From: Teretinema sp964641135
GTDB taxonomy: Bacteria; Spirochaetota; Spirochaetia; Treponematales; Treponemataceae
Reading direction: 5' to 3'
DNA length: 42,485 nt
NCBI GenBank assembly: GCA_964641135.1
Contig: CAZXJV010000014.1
Span: 1-42,485, forward strand
Every line of letters starts with the position of its first letter. Position 1 is the first letter of the stretch. Made by a program: the position numbers and the translations under genes. A model generated the notes under the pieces. The model was not told where the DNA came from and made no database searches. It was given only the letters and a program-made list of their open reading frames with translations. Below, piece after piece: positions 40,197-42,485 of the stretch.

Positions 40197-41713
40197 AGTT
40201 CTTCGGCCTCCCTGTAGAGTTGACCCCGCTCACCGCGCAGGAAAAGGACAGATTTGCTTCCGTGAGAAATAATTCTGCCGACCTCGGCGTGGTTATGCTG
40301 AACAGCGTAAGATCCAGCGGTATATGTTTCTCCGGATTTATGCTGATCAGCATAAATCCGTCCATGTATCAACCCTCCAGCGGTATACTGCCCTGCAGAG
40401 GATTCATTTACCGGCCGGTCAAGACGATCCTTAAAAAGGTCGGTGATCAAATGACTCAGGATTGTGTTATCACCGAAAGAAAATTCGGATTCTGATGCTT
40501 CTGCAAGAGTAATTTCAATGAGCCAGTTATTATCGATTTGTCGTCTCATTCGTAGCTCATAAACATCCCGGCCGGATTCCTCCAGGCGTTGTATAAGCAA
40601 TTTAAAGAGGAGAGGGAGGGCAGCTGAACCGGACTCAAGGATTAGGCTCAATTCAGTTTCGCCGCCTGTTACGCCTGATGCGCTGGTAAGCCTGAACCCG
40701 TATAAATTTCCGTCAGTAAAAAGCGCGGCTGCTAGTTTTTCACACGCTGAGTGAAGGTCACCCGGCGCATCTGGTATAAGAGGTAAAGGACCGCGCATAA
40801 TTAAAAAAGTGCTGAGCAGTATGATGTTAAAACGGCCTTCCGAGATTCCCTGTGAAGCAACTTCAAAGTTTCCGTTCCGGCTCAGGCTGTTCCGCCATCC
40901 TTCGAGTTCAGCCACCGGTATTGAACCAGATAAAACGAGGCTGCGATTTTCAGGAACCCCGAATTGCTGATCGGATAACAGCTCAATACTTTCAACATGA
41001 AGCTTTGATTCAGCTGCGGAACGACCTGCCTCCTGCAGAATGCTGAGTATTTCTCTAAAAACAACCGCCTGCCGGGATGATTTGATTCCGGTATGATCTG
41101 CCGCAGAATCAAACCCGGTCACGGAACAGGCAGGGTTTTGTACTGCGGTGTTTCCCCTGTGCAGATCCCGAAATCCTTCTGCTGCGGCAAGAGCCGCTGT
41201 GGTCCCGAAAATCAGGAGGAGCATCGCACAGACGGTAGCTGTACGATGCAGTCGAATCCGGAACAGTGGTGCCGTTTTATTTTTTTTGACACCGGATTGT
41301 TCTGGATTCTGCTCAATGAAGGGCAGGGCGCCTTCCGGGGGTGAGCCATCAAGCACAGGCAGAGATACCGGCTCACCGTTTTCCCGGTCAAGATCCCAAC
41401 CGCAATATTCTCCGGTACGGTGCCACATCCCCTTGCGCTTTTTGCCGTGACAGGCTATGACCGATGCGGTAAAACTTTCCAGACCATATATGCGTTCATG
41501 CAAGCGGGGTTTCCGGCTGTGCATTACCGTGAGCATCCAGTAACGCCGCGTTCCGATGCGTACCAGCTGCCGGTCCACTGCCATCGAACGGTGATACAGA
41601 GGATGATGCACTGCAAGAAAAACATCCTGTTCCCGACGGCCCAAAGAAGGAGCAGTAAAATAGACCTCGTGCTCTGATCTATCAAGCACTCTCTGCTGCT
41701 TTGAAATTATCAC
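40193..41713 (-). CDS. Bitopic membrane protein, possible pseudopilus assembly component
   Basis: The 506-residue protein has a cytoplasmic N-terminal region of about 165 residues, one transmembrane helix (TATVCAMLLLIFGTTAALAAA, about 166-186) and a roughly 320-residue periplasmic region with a repeated alpha/beta pattern (ELSLILESGSAALPLLFKLLIQRLEESGRDVYELRMRR). This topology is that of GspL or of fused PilN/PilO-type assembly proteins, but I see no sequence signature that proves it. The start overlaps the stop of the preceding pseudopilin-like gene, and its stop overlaps the next start, so the set is translationally coupled. Unknown function; assembly role is inferred from position and topology. 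Confidence 0.5.
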   Translation of the reverse strand: MIISKQQRVLDRSEHEVYFTAPSLGRREQDVFLAVHHPLYHRSMAVDRQLVRIGTRRYWMLTVMHSRKPRLHERIYGLESFTASVIACHGKKRKGMWHRTGEYCGWDLDRENGEPVSLPVLDGSPPEGALPFIEQNPEQSGVKKNKTAPLFRIRLHRTATVCAMLLLIFGTTAALAAAEGFRDLHRGNTAVQNPACSVTGFDSAADHTGIKSSRQAVVFREILSILQEAGRSAAESKLHVESIELLSDQQFGVPENRSLVLSGSIPVAELEGWRNSLSRNGNFEVASQGISEGRFNIILLSTFLIMRGPLPLIPDAPGDLHSACEKLAAALFTDGNLYGFRLTSASGVTGGETELSLILESGSAALPLLFKLLIQRLEESGRDVYELRMRRQIDNNWLIEITLAEASESEFSFGDNTILSHLITDLFKDRLDRPVNESSAGQYTAGGLIHGRIYADQHKSGETYTAGSYAVQHNHAEVGRIISHGSKSVLFLRGERGQLYREAEEL

Positions 41714-42045
41714 GGCGTACCCCCTGAGGATCTGGCCGGTATCGTTAAGCGGTATTGTGTTCCGCTTACCTTCCAGCGTAGAACTGATGCGTTTCCTTCT
41801 TTTTCTAGACTTGCGGACTCAAGACCATACTCGCCTCGTATATCCTGCAGCCACCGTTCAGGGGCAGCCTTTCCGGACTGGGCGACTGCACCAAAGGATT
41901 CAGCAACAAAACCGGCTGTCCTCATCTGGCGGTAATGTTCAATGCTTTGTGTCTCGATGCGTGCACGCAAGACCTCTAGCGGTCCTGCGGTGCAGGCGAG
42001 TGCGCTGAGCATCATCAGGGCGGTGAAAGCATCATCAAGGCGCAT
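41710..42045 (-). CDS. Minor pseudopilin-like protein
   Basis: The 111-residue product starts at ATG 42045, 9 nt after GGAGG (GTG 42048 is also possible). The N-terminus (RLDDAFTALMMLSALACTAGPLEVLRARIE) has the hydrophobic helix-then-amphipathic-helix layout of GspI/GspJ-type minor pseudopilins but a degenerate processing site, with Ala-Phe instead of Gly-Phe and no Glu at +5. A beta region follows (EKEGNASVLRWKVSGTQYRLTI). It may be a divergent minor pseudopilin or a membrane adaptor. It is coupled to the next gene by ATGA. Confidence 0.5.
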   Translation of the reverse strand: MRLDDAFTALMMLSALACTAGPLEVLRARIETQSIEHYRQMRTAGFVAESFGAVAQSGKAAPERWLQDIRGEYGLESASLEKEGNASVLRWKVSGTQYRLTIPARSSGGTP

Positions 42046-42220
42046 CACGGCTTTCCTCCATCAGATGCGAGAGCCTGTATTGCATACGCACAGCAGCAGC
42101 TGCTGTTTCTCCGGTAAGGTGCAGTGCAGACCCCAGCACAATAATTACGCACAGCATTGTTATGCCTGCAGCCAGACAAAGCGGATGACTGTTATTCCCA
42201 GGAACGGATGTCGGTGTCAT
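42035..42220 (-). CDS. Short single-helix protein, pseudopilin-like
   Basis: The 61-residue product starts at ATG 42220, overlapping the gspG end by 29 nt in another frame, and overlaps the next gene by 11 nt. One hydrophobic helix (LCLAAGITMLCVIIVLGSAL) is followed by an amphipathic segment (TAAAAVRMQYRLSHLMEE), the N-terminal layout of minor pseudopilins without the globular domain. The longer reading frame from 42463 is a shadow of gspG. A canonical prepilin cleavage motif is missing, so the call is tentative. Confidence 0.4.
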   Translation of the reverse strand: MTPTSVPGNNSHPLCLAAGITMLCVIIVLGSALHLTGETAAAAVRMQYRLSHLMEESRDAP

Positions 42221-42485
42221 ATCCACTGCCTCCTTCTTTCCCGTCTGCTCCCAGGGAATGCAGGGTCCAGGGAAGACGTCCGTATCCCGGACTGTTGTAT
42301 ATCCATGGGCGACCCCAGGGGTCGGCCGGTACCGTCCGTTCCAGATACGGACCTGCCCACTGATTGCTGACCGGTGCAATAACCGATTTTTCTCTGAGGG
42401 CCTTAAGCCCCTGGGCTGTAGTGGGAAAACGGCCGCAGTCCATGTAGTATTGATGAATGGCAAGTCTGAGAGTTTCCATCTGCAT
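42192..42485 (-). CDS. gspG: Major pseudopilin GspG, N-terminus cut by window edge
   Basis: The visible C-terminal 97 residues carry the GspG pattern: LAIHQYYMDCGRFPTTAQGL, WAGPYLERTVPADPWGRPW, YNSPGYGRLPWTLHSLGADG and KEGGSGYDTDIRSWE, the calcium-binding major pseudopilin of type II secretion systems. The prepilin N-terminus would lie beyond base 42485, so the ATG at the edge is internal. It heads the part of the operon seen here; other secretion genes (gspD, E, F) should lie further upstream on this strand. The same system might export the RHS protein encoded downstream. Confidence 0.88.
   Translation of the reverse strand: MQMETLRLAIHQYYMDCGRFPTTAQGLKALREKSVIAPVSNQWAGPYLERTVPADPWGRPWIYNSPGYGRLPWTLHSLGADGKEGGSGYDTDIRSWE

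Noticed and set aside
42221..42463. Upstream extension of the 61-residue pseudopilin-like gene
   Set aside because: It overlaps gspG in another frame and reads as a shadow; the later ATG begins right before the hydrophobic helix.

Overview
The window looks like a chromosomal segment of a spirochaete (order Spirochaetales, a free-living Spirochaeta/Treponema-type organism). This is an inference from gene content: many lipoproteins with relaxed lipoboxes, a FapA/DUF342 protein, a rex-rlmK pair divergent from a large class-2-like ileS, and an ornithine-decarboxylase-type enzyme. No 16S rRNA or other decisive marker is present. I saw no tRNA, rRNA or CRISPR array.

Layout. Positions 1-3210 are AT-rich and look acquired: the 3' part of a transposase-like gene, a small ORF with a strong ribosome binding site, and two overlapping lipoprotein genes (one a permuted NlpC/P60-like cysteine hydrolase). 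The two lipoprotein genes lie between two direct copies of a 19-bp element; a third copy follows mfd. Positions 3220-20491 are ordinary GC-richer chromosome: rlmK-like methyltransferase, rex, ileS, a lipoprotein, two zinc-ribbon proteins, a receiver-like/PilZ-like protein, a periplasmic protein, mfd, an AEC transporter, an ornithine/lysine-decarboxylase-like enzyme, an MscS channel and manC/algA. Positions 20610-25022 hold two convergent surface lipoprotein genes, a large beta-sandwich/GLUG protein and an FGE-sulfatase (SUMF1) lipoprotein, separated by a strong bidirectional terminator; the second is frameshifted. FapA and an Ldh2-type dehydrogenase follow.

Positions 28041-32498 are AT-rich again: a gene frameshifted at a T9 tract, a FitAB/VapBC-type toxin-antitoxin pair with a perfect operator, three tandem paralogous lipoproteins, and the C-terminal tip of a giant RHS protein. 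The body of the RHS gene and everything up to the window end is GC-rich and read on the minus strand as one nearly gapless operon: gspG, two small pseudopilin-like genes, a bitopic membrane protein, two lipoproteins, a clostripain-family (C11) lipoprotein protease, the RHS protein, then the three lipoproteins.

Most interesting unit. A 1892-residue RHS protein has a Sec-type N-terminus and no PAAR domain, and its tip carries an L,D-transpeptidase/Tlde1-like His...Asn-Gly-Cys motif. It sits downstream of type II secretion pseudopilin genes and a protease in the same operon, and is followed by a triplicated lipoprotein family that could be its immunity proteins. The base composition drops at the RHS core/tip boundary, as expected of a swapped toxin module plus immunity genes. 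Function and export route are inference.
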